Part shown: positions 16,804 to 25,335 of the stretch, piece by piece
Layout: the number at the start of each line of letters is the position of its first letter
Position numbering within the stretch: position 1 is the stretch's first letter
Assembly (NCBI GenBank): GCA_964494505.1
Contig: CAZBRO010000006.1
Coordinates: 162,349 to 226,348 of the forward strand
DNA from: CAIYRG01 sp964494505
Lineage (GTDB): Bacteria > Pseudomonadota > Alphaproteobacteria > Micropepsales > Micropepsaceae
DNA: 64,000 nucleotides
Direction: 5' to 3'
The notes under the pieces: model-generated
Told to the model about the DNA's origin: nothing
Seen by the model: the letters and a program-made list of their open reading frames with translations, nothing else
Database searches by the model: none
Position numbers and translations under genes: made by a program

Positions 16804-17586
16804 ATGGGGACGGGAAGGGAAATAAGTCTCTTTGCGGGAGCGATGGCGCGGCGCGGGGTTCATTCCGCGCTGGACATCCTGTTCCCGCCGCTCTGCATGG
16901 CGTGTCGCGCGCGTGTGTCCGAGCCGCATTCGCTCTGCGCGGCCTGCTGGAGCACAATCTCGTTCATCGATGATCCATCCTGCGCGCGCTGCGGCATGCC
17001 CTTCGAAATCGATCCGGGCGGGGAGACCGTCTGCGGCCCCTGTCTCGCCAAGCCGCGCGATTTTGCCCGGGCCAGGGCCTTGTTCCGCTACGATGACGCC
17101 TCGAAGCCGTTGATCCTGACCTTCAAGCATGGCGACCGGCTGGACCATGCTCCGGGCTTCGGCCGCTGGCTCGAGCGCACCGGCCGGGCATTGCTCGCCG
17201 ATGCCGACCTTATCGTCCCGGTGCCGCTGCATCGCTGGCGCTTGTGGAAGCGGCGCTACAATCAGGCGGCCCTTCTGGCCGCGGGGCTCGCGCGGCTGAC
17301 GGGCCGGTTGCACGATCCATCGGTGCTGGAACGCAAGCGCCCGACCAAAAGCCAAGGCCAAATGCCCTCGGCCAAGGCACGCCGGCGCAACGTGCTTGGC
17401 GCCTTCCGCGTACCGCCGGCCAGGGCCGCCGCCGTCCAAAACCGCAACATTCTTCTGATCGACGATGTCTTCACCACGGGGGCGACGCTGGATGCCTGCG
17501 CCCGCGCGCTGAAGCGGGCAGGTGCGGCAAGGGTGGACGCGCTGACGTTGGCGCGCGTTGTACGGCCGGGTTTTAGCGATATATGA
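16804..17586 (+). CDS. comF: ComF family phosphoribosyltransferase-like protein
   Basis: A 260-residue protein. The N-terminal part has a double zinc-ribbon (CMAC, CAAC, CARC and CGPC pairs between residues 31 and 80). The C-terminal part is a type I phosphoribosyltransferase fold with the PRPP loop ILLIDDVFTTGATLDAC. ComF proteins take part in DNA uptake in competent bacteria, probably handling single-stranded DNA in the cytoplasm; in most alphaproteobacteria the role is unproven. The start is ATG 16804. It is followed 26 bases later by grxC, a frequent neighbour in alphaproteobacteria. Confidence 0.9.
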   Translation: MGTGREISLFAGAMARRGVHSALDILFPPLCMACRARVSEPHSLCAACWSTISFIDDPSCARCGMPFEIDPGGETVCGPCLAKPRDFARARALFRYDDASKPLILTFKHGDRLDHAPGFGRWLERTGRALLADADLIVPVPLHRWRLWKRRYNQAALLAAGLARLTGRLHDPSVLERKRPTKSQGQMPSAKARRRNVLGAFRVPPARAAAVQNRNILLIDDVFTTGATLDACARALKRAGAARVDALTLARVVRPGFSDI

Positions 17587-17612
17587 GGAACTGAGGCTTA
17601 AGAATCGAATTT

Positions 17613-17873
17613 ATGGCCAAGATCGTGATCTATACGACGCAGGTCTGTCCCTACTGCGTCCAGGCGAAGCGCCTGCTTCAGAAAAAGGGCGTCGCTTATG
17701 AGGAGGTCGATGTCTCGCGCGACCCGGAATTGAGGCACATGATGGTCCAGAAGGCTGGGGGCCGGTTCACCGTGCCGCAGATTTTTGTCGACGATAAATA
17801 TCTCGGCGATTGCGACGGAATGTATGCCCTCGAAAGGGCAGGGAAGCTCGATTCCCTGCTGAACCCGGCATGA
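17613..17873 (+). CDS. grxC: Glutaredoxin 3
   Basis: An 86-residue dithiol glutaredoxin with the CPYC active site at residues 12-15 and the glutathione-binding TVPQIFVDDKYLGDCDG block. It reduces disulphides and glutathionylated proteins using glutathione in the cytosol. Length and motifs match GrxC exactly. The stop overlaps the start of the amidase gene in an ATGA, so the pair is co-expressed. The order comF, grxC, nitrilase-like amidase, DUF1178, ubiG is common in alphaproteobacteria. Confidence 0.97.
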   Translation: MAKIVIYTTQVCPYCVQAKRLLQKKGVAYEEVDVSRDPELRHMMVQKAGGRFTVPQIFVDDKYLGDCDGMYALERAGKLDSLLNPA

Positions 17874-18700
17874 GCGAACGCAAGATCAAGGTCGCCTGCG
17901 TCCAACTCCGCTGCGGCGACGACGTCGCGGAAAATGTCCGCACGACAATGGCGCTGATCCGCGAGGCACATGAGGCTGGCGCCCAATTCATTGCGACTCC
18001 GGAGAACACCAATCTCATGGCGGCGGATGGGGGCGCCAAGCTGGAAAAGACCGTTGTCGAGAACGACGACACGGCGCTGCCGAAATTCTCCGCGCTCGCG
18101 GAAGAGCTCGGGACATGGCTCCTCGTCGGCTCCCTCGCCATCAAAGTGTCGGAGGGAAAGACCGCCAACCGGTCTTATCTCATCGGCCCAAGCGGGCGCA
18201 TCGCGGCGCGCTACGACAAGATCCACCTGTTCGACGTGAATCTGCCTTCAGGCGAGACCTACCGCGAATCCAACACGGTTGCGCCGGGCGGCGAAGCTGT
18301 CGTGGCGAGCCTGCCGTGGGGCCGCGTCGGCCTTTCGGTCTGCTACGATCTGCGCTTTCCGCAACTTTATCGGGCATTGGCCAAGAGTGGCGCGGAAATC
18401 CTGACCGTGCCCTCCGCCTTCACGGAAACCACCGGCAAGGCGCATTGGCATGTGCTTTTGCGCGCCCGTGCCATCGAGAATGGCTGCTTCGTGGTGGCGC
18501 CCGCCCAGGGTGGGACGCACGCCAATGGGCGCAAGACCTTTGGCCACAGCCTGATCGTCGGGCCCTGGGGCGAAATCCTCGCGCAAGCCGGCACGGATCC
18601 CGGTGTCATTGCGGCGGAAATCGATCTGGACGAGATCGCACAGGTGCGCAGCCGGCTGCCATCGCTTCAGCATGATCGGCCGTTCGGCGCGGCGGGTTAA
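17870..18700 (+). CDS. Carbon-nitrogen hydrolase of the Nit family
   Basis: A 276-residue nitrilase-superfamily amidase. The catalytic triad is visible: Glu45 (TPENTN), Lys117 (YDKIHLFDV) and nucleophile Cys158 (SVCYDLRFPQ). These motifs match the Nit1/Nit2 branch, whose members remove deaminated glutathione or omega-amides of keto acids. The neighbouring glutaredoxin fits a deaminated-glutathione amidase role, a metabolite-repair function; this is inference. The start is the ATG in the overlap with grxC. Confidence 0.9.
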   Translation: MSERKIKVACVQLRCGDDVAENVRTTMALIREAHEAGAQFIATPENTNLMAADGGAKLEKTVVENDDTALPKFSALAEELGTWLLVGSLAIKVSEGKTANRSYLIGPSGRIAARYDKIHLFDVNLPSGETYRESNTVAPGGEAVVASLPWGRVGLSVCYDLRFPQLYRALAKSGAEILTVPSAFTETTGKAHWHVLLRARAIENGCFVVAPAQGGTHANGRKTFGHSLIVGPWGEILAQAGTDPGVIAAEIDLDEIAQVRSRLPSLQHDRPFGAAG

Positions 18701-18779
18701 CGCACCTGCGCTTGCGCAGGCGGCTTTGAACATCCATTTGTAGTAGAATGGAAATTGTTCCGTCCCAAAGGCATTCAAC

Positions 18780-19223
18780 GTGATCATGTATAATCTGGCC
18801 TGTGTGAAGGGCCACGAATTCGAGGGCTGGTTCAGCAACAGCGCCGCCTTTGATGCCCAGGCTGCGGATGGCGCGCTTGCGTGTCCTTATTGCGGCGATG
18901 TGGAGGTGAAAAAGGCGATCATGGCGCCTTCGGTCAAGACCTCCGTCACCAAGGCGAAGGGGCGGCAGGAGGTGACATCGCCCGACAATAGCCGGCCCGA
19001 TCCGCAGAAACTCCGCCAGTTCATGGCCGGTTACCGCAAATTCGTCGAAGATAATTCGGAATATGTGGGCCCGAAATTTCCCGAGGAGGCGCGCAAAATT
19101 CACTACGGCGAATCGGAAGAGCGCCACATCTATGGCGAAGGCACGCTCCGTGAAGTCCACGAGCTCATCGAGGAAGGCATCGAGATCGCGCCCGTGCCCC
19201 CCGATCCCGGCGACCTGAACTGA
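18780..19223 (+). CDS. DUF1178 family protein
   Basis: A 147-residue protein of DUF1178, a family of unknown function common in alphaproteobacteria. It starts with a small zinc ribbon: CVKGHEFEGWF and CPYCG supply the cysteines. A charged linker and an acidic tail (EEGIEIAPVPPDPGDLN) follow. I prefer GTG 18780 (giving MIMYNLAC) over ATG 18786 because AAAGG lies at a normal distance upstream and family members begin with MI-Y. The 79-base gap before it probably holds a promoter. Its stop is 1 base from the next gene. Confidence 0.88.
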   Translation: MIMYNLACVKGHEFEGWFSNSAAFDAQAADGALACPYCGDVEVKKAIMAPSVKTSVTKAKGRQEVTSPDNSRPDPQKLRQFMAGYRKFVEDNSEYVGPKFPEEARKIHYGESEERHIYGEGTLREVHELIEEGIEIAPVPPDPGDLN

Positions 19224-19224
19224 C

Positions 19225-19716
19225 GTGAGCGCCTACGATCTGGCGCGCTGGTCGGATTTCTTCGTCGCCGAAACCGGGGCAGCGGCCGCACTGACGGGCC
19301 TCGTCATCGTGGCCGTGTCGATCAATATCGGGACGGTTCTGAAGTTTCCTCATTTGCCGGGACGGGCCGCGGAGAGCATCAGCTTGCTGGCAGGCATCGT
19401 AATCCTCTCGACGCTGGCCATGGTCCCCGATCAGCCGGCGCAGGCGGCCGGGGCCGAAATCGCCGCAGTCGGAGCGGTTATGTGGGCAATGACTTCCGCA
19501 ACCCAGTGGCGCATCTTTTGGCGGGGTTATGTCTATCCCAGGCGATGGATATCGATTGCGATCGGACAGGGAGCATCGCTGCCCGTTGTCGTGGCGGGGA
19601 TTTCGCTGATGGCCGGCGCCGGCGGCGGCCTTTACTGGATCGTGCCGGGCATCGTCTTCAGCGTGGTCGGCGGGATCGTCAACACATGGGTGCTGCTTAT
19701 CGAGATTCTACGCTGA
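19225..19716 (+). CDS. Small integral membrane protein
   Basis: A 163-residue protein with about four predicted membrane spans, near residues 16-36 (AAAALTGLVIVAVSI), 50-66, 72-90 and 112-160. It has no signal peptide and no recognisable catalytic motif; function unknown. The start is a GTG 1 base after the DUF1178 stop, so it is probably translated by coupling. Its last 20 bases overlap the 3' end of the convergent ubiG gene. It resembles hypothetical membrane proteins that recur in proteobacteria, but I cannot name a family. Confidence 0.75.
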   Translation: MSAYDLARWSDFFVAETGAAAALTGLVIVAVSINIGTVLKFPHLPGRAAESISLLAGIVILSTLAMVPDQPAQAAGAEIAAVGAVMWAMTSATQWRIFWRGYVYPRRWISIAIGQGASLPVVVAGISLMAGAGGGLYWIVPGIVFSVVGGIVNTWVLLIEILR

Positions 19717-20509
19717 GCGCGGCAATGCGTTTCTCGGCCATCACCATGTAATTCACGTCGGTGTCCGAGGAGAGCCGCCATTCCCAGTGGAAAGGATCGA
19801 ATATCACGCCCTGCACCCGCGTGACGGTCAGTCCTGCGTCTTCCAGCAGAAGCTGAAGCTCGCCGGGTTTCACGAACCGGTTCCAATCATGCGTGCCGGC
19901 GGGGAGCCAGCGCAGAATATATTCGGCCCCGATCTTGGCCAGCGCGAGGCTCTTCAGCGTCTTGTTCAGTGTTGCAACCAGCATGAACCCGCCGGGCTTC
20001 ACCAGCCGCGCACACGCATGGAGGAACGCAGGAAGATCGGACACGTGCTCGATCACTTCCAAATTCAGCACCACGTCGAACGCAGCCCCTTCCGCCACCA
20101 GCGCCTCCGCCGTGACGGCGCGGTAATCGAGCGAAAGCCCCAACCCGGCGGAATGAGCGGCAGCGGTCCCGACATTCCTATCCGACGCGTCCGCGCCCAA
20201 GACGGAGAACCCCATCTTTGCCATGGGCTCCGAGACAAGACCGCCGCCGCACCCAATATCGAGCAGGGAAAGTCTGCCAAACGGCTTAAGCGCCTTGGCG
20301 TCGCGCCCGAAATGGGCCGCCGCAATCTCCCGGATGAATTTGAGCCGGACGGGGTTGAAGGCATGAAGAGGCCAGAATTTGCCCTTCTCGTCCCACCACT
20401 CCGCAGCTAACCGGCTGAACTTGGCGACCTCGGCCGCATCGACGGACCCTGTCTCATCGCTTCCCGGGGGGGAGGGCGCGTCAAAAGCGCGGGTGGGGGG
20501 TATCGTCAC
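19697..20509 (-). CDS. ubiG: Ubiquinone biosynthesis O-methyltransferase UbiG
   Basis: A 270-residue SAM methyltransferase that carries out both O-methylations of ubiquinone synthesis at the inner membrane face. The AEWWDEKGKFWPLHAFNPVR block, LLDIGCGGGLVSEPMA SAM loop and GTHDWNRFVKP segment are characteristic UbiG signatures. The start is GTG 20509, which gives an N-terminus about 20 residues longer than Escherichia coli UbiG; a later start is possible. It is convergent with the membrane protein gene (20-base overlap) and divergent from lysC. Confidence 0.95.
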   Translation of the reverse strand: MTIPPTRAFDAPSPPGSDETGSVDAAEVAKFSRLAAEWWDEKGKFWPLHAFNPVRLKFIREIAAAHFGRDAKALKPFGRLSLLDIGCGGGLVSEPMAKMGFSVLGADASDRNVGTAAAHSAGLGLSLDYRAVTAEALVAEGAAFDVVLNLEVIEHVSDLPAFLHACARLVKPGGFMLVATLNKTLKSLALAKIGAEYILRWLPAGTHDWNRFVKPGELQLLLEDAGLTVTRVQGVIFDPFHWEWRLSSDTDVNYMVMAEKRIAALSVESR

Positions 20510-20586
20510 GCCGCTTCCATTCGATATTGAGCCGGGCTGGCCTCGCGTCTATGTATGGCCCGCAAAATCCGCCCGCGCCATCCTGA

Positions 20587-21834
20587 ATGTCCAAGATCGT
20601 GATGAAATTCGGCGGCACTTCGGTGGCCGACCTCGAGCGCATTCGCAACGTCGCCAAACTGGTCAAACGCGAGGTTTCGCGCGGCAATCAGGTGGCGGTC
20701 GTTGTCTCGGCCATGGCGGGGGAAACCAACAAGCTGATCGGCTGGTGCAACGAAATCGCCAAGGCGCCCGGTGTGAACGTACCGGCGATTCCGGATGCAC
20801 GCGAATACGATTCGGTCATCGCCTCTGGCGAGCAGGTGACCGCCGGTCTGCTGGCTATTGCGCTATTGGCCGTCGAGGTAAAATCCCGTTCCTGGCTCGG
20901 TTGGCAGGTCCCGATCAAGACCACCGCCATCCACGGGTCGGCCCGGATCATCGATATTGTGCCCGACGAGATGAATGCGTGCCTCGCTCAAGGTGAGGTC
21001 GCGGTGGTGGCAGGCTTCCAGGGTGTGGCACCGGGAAACCGCGTCTCGACGCTGGGTCGTGGCGGATCGGACACCAGCGCGGTTGCCCTTGCGGCGGCGC
21101 TAAAGGCCGACATCTGCGACATCTACACCGATGTGGACGGCGTCTACACCACCGACCCGCGCATCACGTCACGCGCGCACCGGCTGGAGAAAGTGGCTTA
21201 CGAAGAAATGCTGGAGATGGCCTCGCTTGGCGCCAAGGTCTTGCAGACGCGCTCGGTCGAGATGGCCATGGTTCATCGCGTGCCGGTACGGGTGCTATCG
21301 ACTTTTGCGCCCGAGAATGGCGGCACGCTGGTTTGCGACGAGGAAGACATCGTGGAAAAGAACCCCGTCACCGGAATTGCCTACACCCGCGACGAAGCCA
21401 AGATCACGCTTCTGCGGGTTCCCGATCAACCCGGTGTGGCGGCGGCCATTTTCGGGCCCTTGGCGGACGCCGGGGTCAACGTCGATATGATCGTGCAGAA
21501 CATCTCCGAAGATGGCCGGCGCACGGATTTGACCTTCACGGTACCGCGAGCCGAGCTCGACCGGGCACTGGAAGCGGTTCGTAAGGCCGCACCGCAAATC
21601 GGCTACAAGGATCTGATCTCGGATGCCAAAGTCGCGAAGGTCTCGATCATCGGCATCGGGATGCGCGCCCATCCCGGCGTCGCGCAGACCATGTTCAAGA
21701 CGCTCGCCGAGAAGGGCATTAACATTCAGGTGATCTCTACCTCGGAGATTAAAGTCAGCGTTTTGATCCCTGAGGACTATGTCGAGCTCGCCGTGCGCGC
21801 GCTCCATTCTGCATACGATCTGGACGCGGCATGA
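20587..21834 (+). CDS. lysC: Aspartate kinase
   Basis: A 415-residue monofunctional aspartokinase. It phosphorylates aspartate, the entry step to lysine, threonine, methionine and diaminopimelate. The kinase domain starts with KFGGTSVADLERIR, and GRGGSDTSAVALAAALKA and DVDGVYTTDPR are the ATP and aspartate sites. Two ACT domains follow (about residues 265-410), with VPDQPGVAAAIFGPLADAGVN as the first regulatory fold, so feedback inhibition by lysine and/or threonine is expected. The length is typical of the alpha/beta class from alphaproteobacteria. An internal beta-subunit start is possible. Confidence 0.97.
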   Translation: MSKIVMKFGGTSVADLERIRNVAKLVKREVSRGNQVAVVVSAMAGETNKLIGWCNEIAKAPGVNVPAIPDAREYDSVIASGEQVTAGLLAIALLAVEVKSRSWLGWQVPIKTTAIHGSARIIDIVPDEMNACLAQGEVAVVAGFQGVAPGNRVSTLGRGGSDTSAVALAAALKADICDIYTDVDGVYTTDPRITSRAHRLEKVAYEEMLEMASLGAKVLQTRSVEMAMVHRVPVRVLSTFAPENGGTLVCDEEDIVEKNPVTGIAYTRDEAKITLLRVPDQPGVAAAIFGPLADAGVNVDMIVQNISEDGRRTDLTFTVPRAELDRALEAVRKAAPQIGYKDLISDAKVAKVSIIGIGMRAHPGVAQTMFKTLAEKGINIQVISTSEIKVSVLIPEDYVELAVRALHSAYDLDAA

Positions 21835-21969
21835 TTTATGCTCACTCTTGCGCAGCGGCCGGCGCACAGAGCGAGAAGAAGCGAAACCGCCGCGGAGGAA
21901 TAGCGCGAAGGGTGCCCAGTACGTGAGCAGAGTGACCCGAATCCGCCGCACGGCCGGGAAGCCCAGCTG

Positions 21970-24249
21970 ATGTCGCCCCAACTCGTAGCGGGCGGCCCCA
22001 GGGTTCTTTTGCGCCGCCTGCGCGAGATCATGGCGGAGCGCGGAAGCGCCCAATCGCGCCTGGATAAGCTGGTATCGGTGATCGCCGCCAACATGGTGGC
22101 GGAGGTGTGCTCGATCTACCTGGGCCGGGCAGGGGGCGAGCTAGAGCTGTTTGCGACCGAGGGCCTCAACCGCGAAGCCGTTCACCGCACCCGGCTGAAG
22201 CCGGGCGAAGGCTTGATCGGACAGGTGGCCGAGACCGCCGCGCCGTTGAATCTTTCCAACGCGCCGGAGCATCCAGCCTTCTCCTATCGGCCCGAGACCG
22301 GAGAAGACCCGTATCGCTCGTTCCTGGCTGTTCCCATCGTGCGCGGCGAGCGCGTCTTTGGCGTGCTCGCGATCCAGAACCGGACCGCGCGTCATTACGA
22401 CGAGGAGGAAGAGGAAGCGCTCGCCACCATCGCCATGGTGCTGGCCGAAGTGGTGGCGCAGGGCACCCTCATCGATCTTGCCGAAATCGACGAAGCGGAA
22501 CTTTCACCGACGCGCCCGGCGATGTTCCGCGGCGAGGGGCTGGCCGAAGGTGTGGCTATCGGGACGGTGTTCCTCCACCAGCCCCGCGTGAAAGTCGAGC
22601 GCATGATCGCCGACGATCCTAAGGTTGAGCTGGATCGGCTGGAAGACGCGCTCAAACAATTGCGCGTCGCGGTCGATGCGATGTTGGAATCCTCCGAGCT
22701 CGATCTTGCCGGCGAGACGCGGGAGGTGATCGAAGCCTATCGCCTGTTCGCCTACGACCAAGGCTGGCGGCAGCGGCTCACCGATGCGGTGCGCTCCGGC
22801 CTCACCGCCGAAGCCGCCGTCGAACGCGTGCAGGACGAGACGCGGGCCCGCATCAATCGGACCAACGATCCCTATTTGCGCGAGCGGCTTCACGATTTCG
22901 ACGATCTGGCGCACCGGCTGCTGCGCCATCTGGCCAAATCCGATGGTGGCGAGGCTGAAAGCCTGCCCGAACGCGCAGTGGTGGTCGCGCGCACGATGGG
23001 CCCGGCCGAACTCCTGGATTATGGCCGGGGGCGGCTCGCGGCCTTGGTTGTCGAGGAGGCCTCCCAGACCTCCCATATCGCCATTGTCGCCCGCTCGCTC
23101 GGCATCGCGCTGGTCGGGGGCGTCGAGGGTGCGGCCGATTCTGCACGCGCCGGGGACCGCATCGTGGTCGACGCCGAGGCCGGAGAGGTCCATCTTCGCC
23201 CGCCCGACGAGGTCATGGCCGCGTTCCAGGCGAAGCAGGCGCTCCTCGCCCAGCGGGTGGCCCAGTTCGCCGCCATCCGCGACGAGCCCGCCGTGACCCG
23301 CGACGGCATCAGCGTCAGCCTCAACATGAATGCGGGCTTGTTGCTTGATTTGCCACACCTCGCGCAGTCGGGGGCCGACGGCATCGGGCTCTTCCGCACA
23401 GAGCTGCAATTCATGGTCGGCTCGAACATGCCGCGACTGAAAGACCAGATCGCCTTTTACCGTCAGGTTATCGATGCGGCGAAAGGAAGACCTGTCGTTT
23501 TCCGCACCCTCGATCTCGGGGGCGACAAGGTTCCGAGCTATGGCCGCGTGGTGCGGGAAGAGAACCCCGCGCTCGGTTGGCGGGCGCTGCGCATCTCGCT
23601 CGACCGCCCCGCACTGCTCCGCTACCAGGTCCGCGCCCTCATCGGTGCGGCCGAGGACCGTCCGTTGCGGTTGCTGCTGCCGATGGTGAGCGAAGTGGCG
23701 GAATTCGAAGCCGCACGCATCCAGATCGGGCGAGAACTGGAACGCGCTCGCCGGGTAGGCCTCCCTATTCCCGAAATCCAGCTCGGCGCCATGGTGGAAG
23801 TGCCTTCGCTCCTGTTTGAGCTGAAGCAGATACTCACCGCGGCCCAATTCCTCTCCATCGGGTCGAACGATCTCCTGCAGTTCGTCTTTGCCGCTGACCG
23901 CACCAACCCAGCGGTGGCGCGGCGCTACGACACGCTGTCGCCGGCCGTGTTGAACCTCGTGCGCCACATTACCGAACAGGGAAGGGGCATCGGCCGGCTC
24001 AAGGACGTTTCGATCTGCGGAGAAATTGCCGGCCGGCCGCTCGAAGCGATGATGCTGGTGGGGTTCGGCATCACCTCCCTCTCCATGCAGGCGTCCATGA
24101 TCGGGCCGGTCAAAATGATGATCCGGAGCCTGGACACGCGCGCGCTCCGGCCCTTTGTCGAGCAGCTTTGCGGCCTCTCCGCGGCCACGGCGAGGGCGGA
24201 GCTTGTGGATTTCGCCGCCAGTTCCGATATCCCCATCGGGCGGAGCTAG
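21970..24249 (+). CDS. ptsP: PTS-Ntr enzyme I (EINtr), PtsP
   Basis: A 759-residue phosphoenolpyruvate-protein phosphotransferase. The N-terminal GAF domain (about 15-165) senses small molecules, often glutamine. The enzyme I part follows: the phosphorylated His sits in SQTSHIAIVARSLG near residue 367, and the PEP-binding C-terminal barrel has RTELQFM, LGGDKVPSYG and the SICGEIAGRP catalytic Cys near 682. It passes phosphate to NPr (PtsO) and EIIA-Ntr (PtsN), which tune nitrogen, potassium and stress responses. It follows lysC, its usual alphaproteobacterial neighbour, after a 135-base gap in which I see nothing. Confidence 0.95.
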   Translation: MSPQLVAGGPRVLLRRLREIMAERGSAQSRLDKLVSVIAANMVAEVCSIYLGRAGGELELFATEGLNREAVHRTRLKPGEGLIGQVAETAAPLNLSNAPEHPAFSYRPETGEDPYRSFLAVPIVRGERVFGVLAIQNRTARHYDEEEEEALATIAMVLAEVVAQGTLIDLAEIDEAELSPTRPAMFRGEGLAEGVAIGTVFLHQPRVKVERMIADDPKVELDRLEDALKQLRVAVDAMLESSELDLAGETREVIEAYRLFAYDQGWRQRLTDAVRSGLTAEAAVERVQDETRARINRTNDPYLRERLHDFDDLAHRLLRHLAKSDGGEAESLPERAVVVARTMGPAELLDYGRGRLAALVVEEASQTSHIAIVARSLGIALVGGVEGAADSARAGDRIVVDAEAGEVHLRPPDEVMAAFQAKQALLAQRVAQFAAIRDEPAVTRDGISVSLNMNAGLLLDLPHLAQSGADGIGLFRTELQFMVGSNMPRLKDQIAFYRQVIDAAKGRPVVFRTLDLGGDKVPSYGRVVREENPALGWRALRISLDRPALLRYQVRALIGAAEDRPLRLLLPMVSEVAEFEAARIQIGRELERARRVGLPIPEIQLGAMVEVPSLLFELKQILTAAQFLSIGSNDLLQFVFAADRTNPAVARRYDTLSPAVLNLVRHITEQGRGIGRLKDVSICGEIAGRPLEAMMLVGFGITSLSMQASMIGPVKMMIRSLDTRALRPFVEQLCGLSAATARAELVDFAASSDIPIGRS

Positions 24250-24298
24250 GGTCGCGTCCGATTGTGGTCTCAGTCCTATTCTGGTAGGCCATCAGAAG

Positions 24299-24337
24299 AC
24301 CCGGGCGGCGCGAGATGGCGCCGGATCGCCGGGTTTT
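24299..24337 (+). terminator. Possible Rho-independent terminator after ptsP
   Basis: A two-part inverted repeat: ACCCGG (24299-24304) pairs with CCGGGT (24329-24334), and inside it GGCGC (24307-24311) pairs with GCGCC (24318-24322). It ends in TTTT at 24334-24337. It lies 50 bases after the ptsP stop and 39 before the next gene. The T-run is short, so termination may be partial. Confidence 0.45.
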
Positions 24338-24376
24338 GGTGTTGGGCCAATAGTTTGTTTGGATTGCAGATTCGGT

Positions 24377-25333
24377 ATGGCAAAGGTCACGAGACTTTCT
24401 CTCGACGGCGGCGGTGGGTTGGAGCGCAAGCGATTGCATCTGCGTGAAATTTCAGACGATGCCGACATGCCGCTGGAGACCCTCGGTCAGGATTTGCGCA
24501 AAGCCCGCCAACGCAAGGGCGAAGACCTGGCAGGGATCGCCCGCATCCTGAAAATCCACAAGGCCTATCTGGAGGCGCTGGAAGAAAGCAATTTCGATGC
24601 CCTTCCGGGCCGCGCTTACGTCATCGGATTTGCACGGAGTTATGCCCAATATCTGGGGCTGGACTCCAAAACTGCGGTGGAGCGGATCAAGGCCGAAATC
24701 GCCGGCCGCGGCGAAATGCGCGATGGGGTCATTCAGGTAGCCCCGCCGCGTGAGCGCAGACTGCCCCAAGGGGGAATCGTTTTCGCGGTCCTGCTCGCCA
24801 TCGCCGTGATCTACGGCATCTATTATCTCACGGGAGCGGTAAGCAGATTGACCTCCCAGCCGGTGCCCCCGGTGCCGCCGCAGCTGGCGGCCCAGGCCGA
24901 GCTTGCTCCTGCGGCTCCGGCAAAGCCCGCTTCTGCGCGTGAGGCCGCTGCACCCGCGGAAACCATTTCCCCGCCCGCCCCGCCTCAGGCTGAGGCGGCC
25001 GCACCGCCGCCCGAGCCTGCAACCGAACCACTGCCGCAGGGCACGAGGTACGGCACCCAGAACGCCGGTTCCCGGATTACGCTGCTTGCCCACAAGCCCG
25101 CGCGCGTGACCGTGCTCGGGGTGGACAAGCGGCTGTTCCTTGACCGCAATCTGCAAGCAGGCGATTCCTATGTTGTGCCGAACGCGACAGGACTGACCCT
25201 TTCGACCACCGATGCCGGCGCTCTCGAGTTGATCCTCGACGGCAAGACGGCAGGTTATGCCGGAACGAACGGCACGCCTGCCGATAGCCTGTCGCTCAAT
25301 CCGCAGGACGTCGCGCGCCAAACGCAGCACTAG
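24377..25333 (+). CDS. RodZ-like protein: HTH_25, one membrane span, DUF4115
   Basis: A 318-residue protein. A cytoplasmic helix-turn-helix of the RodZ/Xre type covers about residues 33-105 (LGQDLRKARQRKGEDLAGIARIL, GRAYVIGFARSYAQ). A single membrane span lies near 131-155 (IVFAVLLAIAVIYGIYYL), then an Ala/Pro linker and a periplasmic DUF4115 domain (about 230-318). RodZ links the MreB filament to the rod complex. In alphaproteobacteria this position before ispG is typical. ATG 24377 is chosen because the frame upstream overlaps ptsP. It is 2 bases from ispG, so the two form an operon. Confidence 0.86.
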   Translation: MAKVTRLSLDGGGGLERKRLHLREISDDADMPLETLGQDLRKARQRKGEDLAGIARILKIHKAYLEALEESNFDALPGRAYVIGFARSYAQYLGLDSKTAVERIKAEIAGRGEMRDGVIQVAPPRERRLPQGGIVFAVLLAIAVIYGIYYLTGAVSRLTSQPVPPVPPQLAAQAELAPAAPAKPASAREAAAPAETISPPAPPQAEAAAPPPEPATEPLPQGTRYGTQNAGSRITLLAHKPARVTVLGVDKRLFLDRNLQAGDSYVVPNATGLTLSTTDAGALELILDGKTAGYAGTNGTPADSLSLNPQDVARQTQH

Positions 25334-25335
25334 CC

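Noticed and set aside
21835..21969. Small gene between lysC and ptsP
   Set aside because: Open frames there are short, Arg-rich and read through neighbouring genes; no start signal.
22504..23967. Long minus-strand open frame of 487 codons
   Set aside because: Antisense shadow of ptsP; composition is not protein-like.
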